A stretch of 64,000 nucleotides of DNA from the NCBI RefSeq assembly GCF_000715495.1, contig NZ_JNLX01000084.1:62001-126000 (forward strand), read 5' to 3'. How positions within the stretch are numbered: position 1 is the first letter of the stretch; each line of letters opens with the position of its first letter. This document shows positions 1-9,414 of this stretch, one piece after another. Both the position numbers and the translations under genes were made by a program. The stretch is from Hymenobacter sp. IS2118. Lineage in GTDB: Bacteria > Bacteroidota > Bacteroidia > Cytophagales > Hymenobacteraceae. The notes beneath the pieces are model-generated. The model was not told where the DNA came from. It saw only the letters and a program-made list of their open reading frames with translations, and did not search any database.

Positions 1-1
1 T

Positions 2-916
2 CCTGACGGTTTGGAGAAGCCCAACAAGGTTTCGCTGTGGCAGGATTACCAGTACAACAACCACCACTGGGGCATGGCCGTGGACCTCAACTCGTGCATC
101 GGGTGCGGCGCGTGCGTGATTGGCTGCCAGACTGAGAACAATATCGCCGTAGTGGGCAAGCAGGAGGTAATTAACCGCCGCGAAATGCACTGGATGCGCA
201 TTGACCGCTACTACAGCTCGGACCACCACAAGGACGAGTTTGAAACGGTGGGCAAAGTAGGGACTTACACGGCCATGGAAGACCCTTCGGACAACCCGCA
301 GGTGATTTTCCAGCCGATGATGTGCCAGCAGTGCAACCACGCACCTTGCGAAACGGTGTGCCCCGTACTGGCTACCACGCACAGCTCGGAAGGTCTCAAC
401 CAAATGACCTACAACCGGTGCATCGGTACCCGCTACTGCGCCAACAACTGCCCGTACAAAGTGCGGCGCTTCAACTGGTTCTCGTACTACTCCAACGAGA
501 AGTTCGAAACCGTGAACGGCCACATGTTCACCGACCTGGGCCGCATGGTGCTCAACCCCGACGTAACTGTTCGGGCCCGTGGCGTGATGGAGAAATGCTC
601 GTTCTGCGTGCAGCGCATTCAGTTGGGCAAGCTCGAAGCCAAGAAGCAGAAGCGCCGTCCCATGGATGGGGAGATTGTTTCGGCTTGTGCCCAGTCCTGC
701 CCCACCGAAGCTATCGTGTTCGGCGACATGCGCGACCCCAATAGCCGCATCAGCCAACTGTTGCGCCGCGAGGATGGCGAGCGGGCTTTCCACGCCTTGG
801 AATCCATCAACGTCCAGCCGAACGTTACTTATCTGACCAAGATTCGGAATGCGGAATCGGAGTTCTTTGCTAAGGAAGAGCCAGAGTACATCAAGTACGA
901 CGAGGCCAAATCCTAA
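2..916 (+). CDS. actB: Alternative complex III subunit ActB, C-terminal iron-sulfur part (partial)
   Basis: The reading frame is open from the first bases of the window, so this is the 3' part of a larger gene. The visible 304 residues are a ferredoxin-type domain with four cysteine clusters: CIGCGAC near residue 30, [13 protein letters not shown] near 110, [11 protein letters not shown] near 143 and CSFC plus CAQSC near 200-230. ActB in the family joins a molybdopterin-oxidoreductase-like domain without the cofactor to this four-cluster domain, and it relays electrons within the menaquinol-oxidising complex. ActC starts 30 bases downstream. The missing N-terminal domain and ActA should lie upstream, outside the window. 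Confidence 0.93.
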   Translation, partial: PDGLEKPNKVSLWQDYQYNNHHWGMAVDLNSCIGCGACVIGCQTENNIAVVGKQEVINRREMHWMRIDRYYSSDHHKDEFETVGKVGTYTAMEDPSDNPQVIFQPMMCQQCNHAPCETVCPVLATTHSSEGLNQMTYNRCIGTRYCANNCPYKVRRFNWFSYYSNEKFETVNGHMFTDLGRMVLNPDVTVRARGVMEKCSFCVQRIQLGKLEAKKQKRRPMDGEIVSACAQSCPTEAIVFGDMRDPNSRISQLLRREDGERAFHALESINVQPNVTYLTKIRNAESEFFAKEEPEYIKYDEAKS

Positions 917-946
917 GAAGCTTAATAATCACAAACTTATAAGATT

Positions 947-2407
947 ATGCAGCACGTATCAGCCGTACGCGAACCACTCGTAACCGGGGGTAAGACGTTA
1001 CACGACGTAACGCAAGACATCTGCTATCAGGTAGAAGCCAAGCCCAACATTCGTTGGATGGCGGCCCTGAGCGTGGCGCTGTTTTTCCTGGGTGTTTTCT
1101 TCTATTCCGTCTACCGCACCGTATGGTTCGGCATCGGAGAGTGGGGCCTCAACAAAACCGTAAACTGGGCTTGGGACATCACCAACTTCGTGTGGTGGGT
1201 AGGTATTGGCCACGCCGGCACGCTGATTTCAGCTGTGCTGCTGCTGTTCCGTCAGAAGTGGCGGTCGTCCATCAACCGGGCCGCCGAGGCAATGACCATT
1301 TTTGCTGTAATCTGCGCAGCGATGTTCCCGGTACTGCACATGGGCCGTCCGTGGCTGGCATTCTGGGTGTTCCCATTGCAAAACACTTACGGTTCGCTGT
1401 GGGCGAACTTCAATTCGCCGCTGCTCTGGGACGTATTTGCTATTTCGACCTATTTCACGGTGTCGCTGGTATTCTGGTACATCGGTCTGATTCCTGATTT
1501 TGCTACCATCCGGGACCGTGCTAAGGGCACGATTGCCAAATTCAGTTATTCGATGCTGAGCTTTGGCTGGAAAGGCTCAGCTAAGGCTTGGTCGCGTTAC
1601 GAAACAGTTTCGCTGATTCTGGCTGGTGTTTCGACCCCACTGGTGCTTTCGGTGCACACCATCGTATCGATGGACTTTGCCACGTCGATTGTACCGGGCT
1701 GGCACACCACTATTTTCCCGCCCTACTTCGTGGCCGGCGCTATCTTCTCTGGTTTTGCGATGGTGCTTACGTTGATGCTGATTACCCGCGTGGTATTCCG
1801 TCTCGAAGACTACATCACCCTGGAACACATTGCCCTCATGAATAAAATCATGATGGTAACGGGCTCTATCGTAGGTGTGGCTTACATCACGGAGTTCTTC
1901 ATTGCTTGGTATTCGCAGGTTGAATTTGAGCAGTACGCCTTTATCAACCGGGCTACCGGTCCTTACTGGTGGGCATATGCGGCCATGATGACCTGCAACG
2001 TAATTACGCCGCAGCTAGTGTGGATTCGTCGCGTGCGCTACAGCATTCCGCTCACGTTTGTGCTTTCGATTATTGTGAACATCGGTATGTGGTTCGAGCG
2101 TTTTGTAATCATCGTAACCTCGCTGCACCGCGACTACCTGCCGTCGAGCTGGGCCATGTTCTCGCCTTCGATTATCGACATCGGCCTGTATGTGGGCACG
2201 CTGGGCTTGTTCTTCACGCTGTTCCTGCTCTTCGCCAAGTTCTTTCCCGTCATTAACATGGCCGAGGTGAAAACCATCCTGAAATACACGGTGGACAACG
2301 GTCCGACTTACAACCCCAAACGGGCCGCTCACGCGACGCCCGCACCTCAACCTGCCATTCACGGGGCTCCTGCTTCGGCACCCGTAAACTACAATAAGCA
2401 TGACTAA
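947..2407 (+). CDS. actC: Alternative complex III membrane subunit ActC (NrfD/PsrC family)
   Basis: A 486-residue polytopic membrane protein with about ten hydrophobic segments, typical of the NrfD/PsrC family. In alternative complex III, ActC and ActF are the two large membrane subunits that hold the quinol site and possible proton paths. The short soluble N-terminus precedes a first membrane span near residues 38-60, and the C-terminal tail is rich in Pro and Ala. It follows actB by 30 bases and overlaps actD by 8 bases, which implies co-transcription and coupled translation. Identity rests on the family pattern and on the act gene order. Confidence 0.93.
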   Translation: MQHVSAVREPLVTGGKTLHDVTQDICYQVEAKPNIRWMAALSVALFFLGVFFYSVYRTVWFGIGEWGLNKTVNWAWDITNFVWWVGIGHAGTLISAVLLLFRQKWRSSINRAAEAMTIFAVICAAMFPVLHMGRPWLAFWVFPLQNTYGSLWANFNSPLLWDVFAISTYFTVSLVFWYIGLIPDFATIRDRAKGTIAKFSYSMLSFGWKGSAKAWSRYETVSLILAGVSTPLVLSVHTIVSMDFATSIVPGWHTTIFPPYFVAGAIFSGFAMVLTLMLITRVVFRLEDYITLEHIALMNKIMMVTGSIVGVAYITEFFIAWYSQVEFEQYAFINRATGPYWWAYAAMMTCNVITPQLVWIRRVRYSIPLTFVLSIIVNIGMWFERFVIIVTSLHRDYLPSSWAMFSPSIIDIGLYVGTLGLFFTLFLLFAKFFPVINMAEVKTILKYTVDNGPTYNPKRAAHATPAPQPAIHGAPASAPVNYNKHD

Positions 2408-2927
2408 GCGCTATGCCCTCGGCATCTTCGAAGACGAAGACGTGCTGCTGCACGCCGTAGAAAACGTTCGCGCCGCCGGTGTGAAGATTCACGACGTGTT
2501 TTCGCCCTATCCCGTGCACGGAATCGACGATGCCCTCGGCATCGAACGTTCGCGTCTGCCCATCGCGGCCTTCTTCTTCGGCATGACGGGCCTGGCCTTC
2601 GCGCTCTGGATGCAGATTTATATGTTGGGTTTCGACTGGCCGATGAATATTGGTGGTAAGCCGCACATCGCGCTGCCCGCCTTCATTCCGGTCGCGTTCG
2701 AGCTGACAGTGTTTTTCACTTGCCACGGCATGGCTATCACTTTCTTCACCATTACGGGGCTATACCCGCGTTTCAAGGTGCCGGTGATGGACGTGCGAGC
2801 GACCGACGACAAGTTTGTAATGGCCATCGAACTGGACGAATCCAGTTCGCAATTACCCCAGTTGACCCAATTGCTGCGCGATAATGGCGCTTCAGAAGTC
2901 AACCAAAAAGAAATGACCACCAAATAA
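2400..2927 (+). CDS. actD: Alternative complex III subunit ActD (DUF3341)
   Basis: A 175-residue protein with a soluble N-terminal alpha/beta part (residues 1-55), two membrane spans (about 56-80 and 98-122) and a soluble C-terminus, as in DUF3341 proteins. ActD is a small structural subunit anchored in the inner membrane. The start overlaps the end of actC, and its stop codon overlaps the start of actE by one base (TAATG), so the genes are tightly coupled. Confidence 0.92.
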   Translation: MTKRYALGIFEDEDVLLHAVENVRAAGVKIHDVFSPYPVHGIDDALGIERSRLPIAAFFFGMTGLAFALWMQIYMLGFDWPMNIGGKPHIALPAFIPVAFELTVFFTCHGMAITFFTITGLYPRFKVPVMDVRATDDKFVMAIELDESSSQLPQLTQLLRDNGASEVNQKEMTTK

Positions 2928-3691
2928 TGAAGCATCCGCTGAACCTGAGCTTGCGCGTTTCGGCGCTGCTGCTGTCCGTAGGGCTGGCCTCTTCCTGTAC
3001 GCCCCGTCCCGACGACCCCGGCCTCGAATACGCGCCGGAGATGTATGAATCGATTCCATACGAGCCCTTGAGGCAGTCAAACTTCAACAAAGTTAACGCT
3101 TTCGGTATCAATCAGCGTACGCCGCCAATTGCCACTGTTCCAGTTGGTAAGCTAGACTACTACAATCACATTCCCAAAGACAGTGTCGGGATTGCTGAGC
3201 GTACGTTGCGCAACCCTTTTGCTTACACCAAAGCCAATTTGGAAGAAGGTAAAGTGCTGTACACGCGTATTTGCTCACACTGCCATGGAGAAGAAGGGGC
3301 TGGCAACGGCCCAGTAGGAGTGAAGTTTAAAGGCGTGCCCAATTACACGGCCGGCGCCTACAAAACCATGAACGATGGCCACATTTACCACGTCATCCAG
3401 TGGGGACGCAACCGCATGATGCCCCACGGTTCAATCGTGAATCCGGAAGAGCGGTGGAAAATTGCGATGTACGTGCGCGTTTTGCAGCGCGGCGAAGGTC
3501 CGGATGGATTGAGCAAACTCATTGCTAAAGGCCCAACCTCCACCGTAAACGATTCAACGGAAATGACTGACCGGGCCAATCAGGCCCCCGTGGGTCAGGC
3601 CCAGGCTGATAAGGGTTCCGCAACTCCCGGCCAGGGTGGAACCATCGCTCCCAACGGTTCCGGCGTCACTTATTTCCCCGGCAACAAATAA
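2927..3691 (+). CDS. actE: Alternative complex III monoheme cytochrome c subunit ActE
   Basis: A 254-residue exported cytochrome c. The N-terminus has a lipoprotein-like signal ending in LASSC near residue 24, so a lipid-anchored periplasmic subunit is likely. One heme c motif is present, CSHCH at residues 116-120, with a downstream Met-rich stretch (NRMMPHG) that supplies the probable axial Met. The C-terminal 60 residues are Gly/Pro/Ala/Thr rich and probably unstructured. In the family, ActE passes electrons towards the oxidase or a soluble cytochrome c. The oxidase subunit II encoded downstream has no heme c domain, which fits ActE serving as the direct donor in a supercomplex. Confidence 0.92.
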   Translation: MKHPLNLSLRVSALLLSVGLASSCTPRPDDPGLEYAPEMYESIPYEPLRQSNFNKVNAFGINQRTPPIATVPVGKLDYYNHIPKDSVGIAERTLRNPFAYTKANLEEGKVLYTRICSHCHGEEGAGNGPVGVKFKGVPNYTAGAYKTMNDGHIYHVIQWGRNRMMPHGSIVNPEERWKIAMYVRVLQRGEGPDGLSKLIAKGPTSTVNDSTEMTDRANQAPVGQAQADKGSATPGQGGTIAPNGSGVTYFPGNK

Positions 3692-3693
3692 CT

Positions 3694-5019
3694 ATGGCAA
3701 CTCTGACGCATCAAAATAGCGCCACGGCTGAACAGCTCGTTGTTACGGCCGGCGCCCGTAAGACTTTTATCACCATCATCGTTGCCGGTGTGGTGCTCCT
3801 CATCATTGGTTTGCTTGCCTCCATTTTCCACATCGGGGAAGGAGAGCATGCAGCGGCAGGTGAAGCCGCCGGCCACGCTGGTGCCGCTGCTGCACACGGC
3901 GCCGAGCACCACGAAGGCAGCCCCGTTTGGCTTAAGCGTCTACTGGTTAGCCTATGGCACAGCAACGTGTTTTTTCTGGGTGTGTCCACCATTGGTACCG
4001 TTTTCGTTGCCATCAATTACGTAGCGTACGCCGGATGGTCCGTAATGATTAAGCGAATCGCGGAAGCGCTGAGTGCTTGGGTAATTCCGGGGGCTGCCAT
4101 TATGCTGGTAGTTTTCCTGCTGGGTCGCCACGATATTTTCCACTGGACCCATGAGGGCATCATGGAAAAAGGCAGCGCCAACTACGATGCCATCATTGCG
4201 GGCAAAAGCGGGTTTCTAAACCTGCCGTTCTATCTCATTCGAACCGTTGTTTATCTTGGTATCTGGGCATTTTTCAGCTGGAAACTTCGTCAGCTTTCGC
4301 TGGCCGAAGACCAGTTGGGTGGTACCGTTTGGTTTCACAAGAGCATCAATGCTTCAGCACTGTTCTTGGTCTTGTACGCCGTAACCTCGTCAATGTCGGC
4401 TTGGGACTGGGTGATGTCGGTTGACCCTCACTGGTTCAGCACCATGTTCGGCTGGTACGTATTCGCTTCTTGGTGGGTATCGGGCATCGCTGCTATTGCA
4501 CTTACCGCTATTTTCCTGAAACAAGCAGGCTACCTGCGGGCTTTAACATCCAACCACCTGCACGACTTGGGTAAGCTGATGTTTGGTTTCAGCATCTTCT
4601 GGACCTACGTATGGTTTTCGCAGTTCATGCTGATTTGGTACGCTAACCTGCCTGAAGAAGCTGTTTACTTCAATCAGCGCCTCGGGGGCTTTGAAGGCCG
4701 CTATACGGGCATGTTCTTTTTCAACCTGGTCATCAACTTCTTGTTTCCCTTCCTGGGGCTGATGACCCGCGATGCCAAGCGCCAAATGATTATCATGAAA
4801 ATCGTTTGTATTGCCATCTTGGTTGGGCACTGGTCCGACTTTTATTTGATGCTAATGCCGGGCACTTTGAAGGGTGAAAACGGGTTTCTTATTGAGATTG
4901 GAGTAGCGGCTATTTTCCTCGGTGCTTTCCTGATTTTGTTTACGCGCCGCTTGGCCTCTGCTTCCCTTGTTCCGGTTCATCACCCTTTCCTGGACGAAAG
5001 TGTTCACCACACTACTTAA
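3694..5019 (+). CDS. actF: Alternative complex III membrane subunit ActF
   Basis: A 441-residue membrane protein with about ten hydrophobic helices, related to the NrfD-type fold of ActC. An Ala/His/Glu-rich loop (residues 50-75, EHAAAGEAAGHAG type) lies after the first helix. It starts 2 bases after the actE stop. ActF is the second large membrane subunit of alternative complex III and is proposed to carry half of a proton channel. After this gene a roughly 100-base spacer with an imperfect palindrome separates the act genes from the oxidase genes on the same strand. Confidence 0.92.
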   Translation: MATLTHQNSATAEQLVVTAGARKTFITIIVAGVVLLIIGLLASIFHIGEGEHAAAGEAAGHAGAAAAHGAEHHEGSPVWLKRLLVSLWHSNVFFLGVSTIGTVFVAINYVAYAGWSVMIKRIAEALSAWVIPGAAIMLVVFLLGRHDIFHWTHEGIMEKGSANYDAIIAGKSGFLNLPFYLIRTVVYLGIWAFFSWKLRQLSLAEDQLGGTVWFHKSINASALFLVLYAVTSSMSAWDWVMSVDPHWFSTMFGWYVFASWWVSGIAAIALTAIFLKQAGYLRALTSNHLHDLGKLMFGFSIFWTYVWFSQFMLIWYANLPEEAVYFNQRLGGFEGRYTGMFFFNLVINFLFPFLGLMTRDAKRQMIIMKIVCIAILVGHWSDFYLMLMPGTLKGENGFLIEIGVAAIFLGAFLILFTRRLASASLVPVHHPFLDESVHHTT

Positions 5020-5024
5020 TTTTC

Positions 5025-5120
5025 TTAGAACGGAGATTTTAGAACGCAGAACTCGGACTTTTCCTGTTTGAGATTGTTGTCCAGTTCTAAACTCTAAGCT
5101 CTCGACTCTAATATCTAAAA
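5025..5120. repeat. Imperfect palindrome made of TTAGA-type units between actF and coxB
   Basis: The spacer holds left-arm units TTAGAACGGAG and TTTAGAACGCAGAACTCGG (about 5025-5056). The right arm carries their reversed counterparts, CCAGTTCTAAACTCTAAGC and CTCTAATATCTAA (about 5081-5118). The arms pair imperfectly. It could act as a transcript-processing or attenuation hairpin between the act and cox genes, but no T-run follows. It belongs by style to a set of intergenic palindromes seen across this window. Confidence 0.6.
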
Positions 5121-5121
5121 A

Positions 5122-6195
5122 ATGACAGCTCTTACTATTTTGCTGGTGCTTGTGTTACTGCTGGTCGTTTTCGCCATGCTGTTCCGCCTGCAAATTTTCA
5201 CCTCTATTTTTTCGGGTACTTTCACTCGTGACATTGGTATGAGTAATAGCGTAAATGCTATTCTGATGCTGGTATTTCTGGTGTTTGGAGGTGCTTGGTT
5301 CGCTTATTCTTTTGTTGAAAATTTCAATAAGATGAATCCACCCATTGCCTCTATTCACGGGCATGAGATGGAGCGCATGTTTTGGATTACGATGGCAGTA
5401 ATTGGTGTTGCTTTCGCTATCACCCAATCCTTATTGTTCGTTTATTCCTACAAATACCAATACAAAGAAGGCCGCCGTGCTTACTTCTTCTCTCACAACA
5501 ACAAGATTGAAGTAATCTGGACTGTGATTCCGGCCATTGTAATGGCGGCTCTGATTTTTGCCGGTTGGAAGGCATGGACCCGCATCACTGGCCCCGCTCC
5601 TAAGGATTCTGTGGTAGTGGAACTGATGGGCAAGCAGTTCAACTGGTTGGTTCGTTACCCCGGCCGTGACATGAAGCTGGGCGTAGTTAACTACCGCATG
5701 ATTGACGCGGTAAACGAGTTTGGTTTTGACTTGAGCGATAAATCGGCGCTTGATGACTTCACTACCAACGAAATCCACGTTCCCAAAGGCGTCCCAGTGT
5801 TGATTAAGATTCGTTCGCGCGATGTGTTGCACGCGGTTTACATGCCCCATTTCCGGGTACAGATGTACGCCGTACCGGGTATGCCTACGCGGTTCTGGTT
5901 TACACCAACGATGACGACCGACGAGATGCGTGCCAAATTGGGTAACCCTGGCTTTAACTATGAGCTGGCTTGCAATCAGATATGCGGCGGCAGCCACTTC
6001 GCCATGAAGGCCACGGTTATTGTGGATGAGCCGGATGATTACCAAAACTGGTACGCCGCGCAGGAGTCCTTTGCAAAGAAAAACCCGGAGGTGCTGGCAG
6101 CCCTCAAACAGAAGCCCGCTTCAATGGTTTCACAAGCAACAACTCCTGCCGAAACCAAAGAAGTAGCTCCTGCTCCTTTAGCGGCTTCCTACTAA
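5122..6195 (+). CDS. coxB: Cytochrome c oxidase subunit II (CuA subunit)
   Basis: A 357-residue subunit II with three N-terminal hydrophobic segments (about 1-20, 44-66 and 88-112) and a further one near 130-150, then a periplasmic cupredoxin domain. CuA ligands are visible: His237 in DVLHAVYMP, and Cys284, Cys288, His292 and Met295 in CNQICGGSHFAM. The residue between the cysteines that is often Glu is Gln here; it ligates through its backbone, so function should be kept. No C-terminal heme c domain is present. Subunit I follows 22 bases downstream. The extra N-terminal helix is longer than in the mitochondrial form. Confidence 0.95.
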   Translation: MTALTILLVLVLLLVVFAMLFRLQIFTSIFSGTFTRDIGMSNSVNAILMLVFLVFGGAWFAYSFVENFNKMNPPIASIHGHEMERMFWITMAVIGVAFAITQSLLFVYSYKYQYKEGRRAYFFSHNNKIEVIWTVIPAIVMAALIFAGWKAWTRITGPAPKDSVVVELMGKQFNWLVRYPGRDMKLGVVNYRMIDAVNEFGFDLSDKSALDDFTTNEIHVPKGVPVLIKIRSRDVLHAVYMPHFRVQMYAVPGMPTRFWFTPTMTTDEMRAKLGNPGFNYELACNQICGGSHFAMKATVIVDEPDDYQNWYAAQESFAKKNPEVLAALKQKPASMVSQATTPAETKEVAPAPLAASY

Positions 6196-6217
6196 TCACA
6201 ATTAACGGTATCCCTTT

Positions 6218-8104
6218 ATGTCAGACATGGCAGCCAAACCCAATCTTTCGCCTGGCGTGCAAACGCAGGGTGGTATTGGTACCGCAGCAGTGCCCGCTAC
6301 TGAGCACGGTGAACACCTGCATCACGATGAGCACGAACATCACGACCAACATTGGCTGTGGAAGTACGTTTTCAGCCAGGACCACAAGCAAATTGCCAAG
6401 CAGTTCCTGATTACGGGCATGCTCTGGGCCATCTTGGGTGGCTTGCTGTCGAGCTTGTTTCGTTTGCAGTTAGGTTGGCCCGAAGGCTCGATGGAATGGC
6501 TGAAGCCTTTCCTGGGCAAATGGATTGAAGCCGGAAAGCTTAACCCAGAATTCTACTTGGCGCTCGTCACTATGCACGGTACCATTATGGTATTCTTCGT
6601 GCTCACTGCTGGCCTAAGCGGTACCTTTTCCAACTTCCTGATTCCATTGCAAGTTGGAGCCCGCGACATGGCTTCGGGTTTCATGAACATGCTTTCGTAC
6701 TGGTTCTTCTTCCTGTCGAGCATCGTGATGCTGTCATCGCTGTTCATCGAAACCGGTCCCGCTTCTGCTGGCTGGACAATTTACCCGCCACTCAGTGCGT
6801 TGCCTCAGGCCATCCCTGGCTCAGGTTCCGGCATGACGCTTTGGCTGGTAAGCATGGCTTTGTTCATTGTTTCTCAGCTCTTGGGTGGTGTGAACTACGT
6901 GACCACGGTTATCAACATGCGGACCCGAGGAATGAGCATGAGCAAATTGCCCCTCACCATTTGGGCATTTTTCCTCACTGCGATTCTAGGTATTCTTTCG
7001 TTTCCAGTGCTGTTTTCAGCGGCCTTGCTGCTGATTTTTGACCGCTCTTTCGGTACATCATTTTTCCTGTCCGATATCTATATTGCTGGTCAGGCACTCA
7101 GCAATCAGGGCGGCTCGCCGGTTTTGTTCCAGCATTTGTTCTGGTTCCTGGGTCACCCCGAGGTTTATATCGTGATTATGCCTGCCATGGGCATGGTATC
7201 GGAAGTACTGGCAACCAATGCCCGCAAGCCTATTTTCGGCTACCGCGCCATGATTGGTTCGCTTATTGGCATTTCACTGCTCTCGTTCGTCGTGTGGGCT
7301 CACCACATGTTCGTTACGGGTATGAACCCCTTCCTTGGTTCGGTCTTCATGTTCCTGACGCTGATTATCGCTGTGCCTTCAGGCGTGAAAGTGTTCAACT
7401 GGCTGGCGACTCTGTGGCGCGGTAACATCCGATTCACGGCCGCAATGCTGTTCTCTATCGGCTTTGTATCGCTGTTTATTTCGGGTGGTTTGACGGGCAT
7501 CATTCTGGGTAATGCTACGCTCGACATACAGATGCACAATACTTACTTTGTGGTAGCTCACTTCCACTTGGTAATGGGTAGCTCGGCCTTCTTTGGTCTG
7601 TTTGCCGGTGTGTATCACTGGTTCCCGAAGATGTTTGGCCGGATGATGGATGAGAAGTTGGGCTACATCCACTTCTGGTTGACTTTTGCTGGCGTTTACC
7701 TCGTGTTCATGCCCATGCATTACGTTGGCATCGCCGGTTTCCCCCGTCGTTACTACGCTTGGACTGGTTTCGATGCCTTCTCGCAGTTTGCTGACATGAA
7801 CAAGTTCATCTCGGTAGCAGCCATTATTGCCTTCTTAGGTCAGTTCATCTTCATCTTCAACTTCTTTTACAGCATCTACCGCGGCCGTCGGGCCACCCAG
7901 AACCCTTGGAACTCGACCACGCTAGAGTGGACGACGCCCGTCAATCCTGGGCACGGCAACTGGCCTGGTGAGATTCCGGCTGTTTACCGCTGGCCTTATG
8001 ATTATAGCAAGCCGGGTTCCGATGTGGATTTCATTCCTCAGAACGTGCCATATTCGAAAACGCAGTCTTCAAATCTGCCTTACGAGCAGGAAATAGCTGA
8101 ATAA
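6218..8104 (+). CDS. ctaD: Cytochrome c oxidase subunit I (aa3-type)
   Basis: The 628-residue catalytic subunit of the heme-copper oxidase. Key residues are present: heme a ligand His120 (TMHGT), CuB ligand His313 with the cross-linked Tyr317 in GHPEVY, CuB ligands His362-His363 (WAHHMF), and His448/His450 for hemes a3 and a (VVAHFHLVMG). The 45-residue N-terminal extension is rich in His and Glu (HGEHLHHDEHEHHDQH) and could bind metal, though this is inference. It forms a transcription unit with coxB, and a strong terminator follows 26 bases after the stop. Confidence 0.96.
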   Translation: MSDMAAKPNLSPGVQTQGGIGTAAVPATEHGEHLHHDEHEHHDQHWLWKYVFSQDHKQIAKQFLITGMLWAILGGLLSSLFRLQLGWPEGSMEWLKPFLGKWIEAGKLNPEFYLALVTMHGTIMVFFVLTAGLSGTFSNFLIPLQVGARDMASGFMNMLSYWFFFLSSIVMLSSLFIETGPASAGWTIYPPLSALPQAIPGSGSGMTLWLVSMALFIVSQLLGGVNYVTTVINMRTRGMSMSKLPLTIWAFFLTAILGILSFPVLFSAALLLIFDRSFGTSFFLSDIYIAGQALSNQGGSPVLFQHLFWFLGHPEVYIVIMPAMGMVSEVLATNARKPIFGYRAMIGSLIGISLLSFVVWAHHMFVTGMNPFLGSVFMFLTLIIAVPSGVKVFNWLATLWRGNIRFTAAMLFSIGFVSLFISGGLTGIILGNATLDIQMHNTYFVVAHFHLVMGSSAFFGLFAGVYHWFPKMFGRMMDEKLGYIHFWLTFAGVYLVFMPMHYVGIAGFPRRYYAWTGFDAFSQFADMNKFISVAAIIAFLGQFIFIFNFFYSIYRGRRATQNPWNSTTLEWTTPVNPGHGNWPGEIPAVYRWPYDYSKPGSDVDFIPQNVPYSKTQSSNLPYEQEIAE

Positions 8105-8130
8105 TTCATCCAGTTAGTGAAGTCCCAAGA

Positions 8131-8161
8131 CGGGCCGCCCAATCGGCGGCCCGTTTTTTTT
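8131..8161 (+). terminator. Intrinsic terminator after ctaD
   Basis: A perfect 9-bp GC-only stem (CGGGCCGCC / GGCGGCCCG) with a 5-base loop (CAATC) is followed by eight T residues. It ends the act-cox transcript and separates it from the heme A synthesis genes. Confidence 0.92.
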
Positions 8162-8229
8162 ATGAGATTTCCGTATAATTTTAACGGAAACGAAAGACTA
8201 ATGAGTGAGGATAATTGTTGATAAGGAGG

Positions 8230-9369
8230 ATGGATAATTTACATATTAGCCCTGCGGTTAAACGGTTTCGGTTCGTCGGTATTTTGACCGTTGTTTCAGT
8301 TTATCTGCTTATTCTGGTGGGGGGCGTTGTGCGGAGTACTGGCAGTGGAATGGGTTGCCCGGACTGGCCCAAGTGCTTCGGGCAGTGGATTCCCCCAACC
8401 GAAGCCCGCCAGTTGCCCGCCGATTACAAGGAAATCTACACCGCACAGCGGGTTGCCAAAAATAAGAAGCTGGCCCAAACCCTTGAGAAACTTGGGTTCT
8501 CACAGGTAGCCGGAGATATTTTCGCGCATCCGACCCAGTACATCGAAACGGATTTCAATCCGGTTAAAACCTGGATTGAATATTTAAACCGTTTATTAGG
8601 CGCTCTAATTGGGGTTTTTGTTTTCCTGACGGTTGTTTTTGCGGTTCCTTACTGGCGCCGTGACCGTCCTGTTTTTTGGTTAGCATTTGGTTCTTTTCTG
8701 CTGACAGGTGTTCAGGGTTACTTGGGTTCATTGGTGGTTTCAACCAACCTGCTGCCCGTGATGGTAACAATCCACATGGCATTGGCTCTGGTAATCGTGG
8801 CCATGCTATTGTATGCGGTTGACCGGGCGCAGTGGCAGATTGAGCAGGTTAGTTTCGCTCAAACAGAAGCTGATGCTAGCGCAAATTTGAAATTACAAAC
8901 TCCCAATGGCAGTCTGCAATGGGGACTGTTGGCGGCTCTTGCGCTTACGTTTTGGCAGATAATACTGGGTACGCAAGTTCGGGAACAAGTGGACATGGTA
9001 GCCGACGCGACGGCGGGGCTGGGTCGGGATACCTGGGTGGCCCAGTTGGGCTCTGTTTTTAATGTGCATCGCACGGTTTCGGCCGTGGTACTGCTGCTGA
9101 ATATTTATGTTTGTTACGAGTTGGGGCAACTCGCCCGGCCACGTCTGAGTCGTTTGGCGGTTTTGATATTGGGTGTGGTTGGGCTTGAAATCCTGGCCGG
9201 CATCGTCTTGGCTTATTTTGCGTTGCCAGCCGTTGTCCAGCCCGTGCATTTGGTACTGGCTACCGTTTTGTTTGGGGCCCAATTTATCGCGGTGCTGGCA
9301 GTGGCACGGGCGCGGAAAACTCCGCAAACAATTGCGCCTACAGATGCCCCCCATCGGGTTGTTGCGTAA
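8230..9369 (+). CDS. ctaA: Heme A synthase (COX15/CtaA family)
   Basis: A 379-residue membrane protein with about eight helices that oxidises the C8 methyl of heme O to the formyl group of heme A. Signature features include the loop MGCPDWPKCFGQW after helix 1 and conserved histidines in TIHMALAL, NVHRTVSAV and QPVHLVLA. The ATG at 8230 was chosen over an in-frame TTG 15 bases upstream. AAGGAGG directly abuts this ATG, too close for a normal Shine-Dalgarno. The gene follows the ctaD terminator, so it has its own promoter; cyoE follows 45 bases downstream. Confidence 0.93.
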   Translation: MDNLHISPAVKRFRFVGILTVVSVYLLILVGGVVRSTGSGMGCPDWPKCFGQWIPPTEARQLPADYKEIYTAQRVAKNKKLAQTLEKLGFSQVAGDIFAHPTQYIETDFNPVKTWIEYLNRLLGALIGVFVFLTVVFAVPYWRRDRPVFWLAFGSFLLTGVQGYLGSLVVSTNLLPVMVTIHMALALVIVAMLLYAVDRAQWQIEQVSFAQTEADASANLKLQTPNGSLQWGLLAALALTFWQIILGTQVREQVDMVADATAGLGRDTWVAQLGSVFNVHRTVSAVVLLLNIYVCYELGQLARPRLSRLAVLILGVVGLEILAGIVLAYFALPAVVQPVHLVLATVLFGAQFIAVLAVARARKTPQTIAPTDAPHRVVA

Positions 9370-9374
9370 CTTTG
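9367..9374 (+). promoter_or_regulatory. Possible Bacteroidota -7 box (TAACTTTG) upstream of cyoE
   Basis: TAACTTTG matches the Bacteroidota -7 consensus TAnnTTTG. It overlaps the ctaA stop codon and lies about 40 bases before the cyoE start. A well-spaced -33 TTG is not obvious, so an internal promoter is only possible. Confidence 0.35.
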
Positions 9375-9414
9375 CGGCCCCGTTGGGGCAAGGCTCGCTA
9401 ATCTGAGCCCCGCG

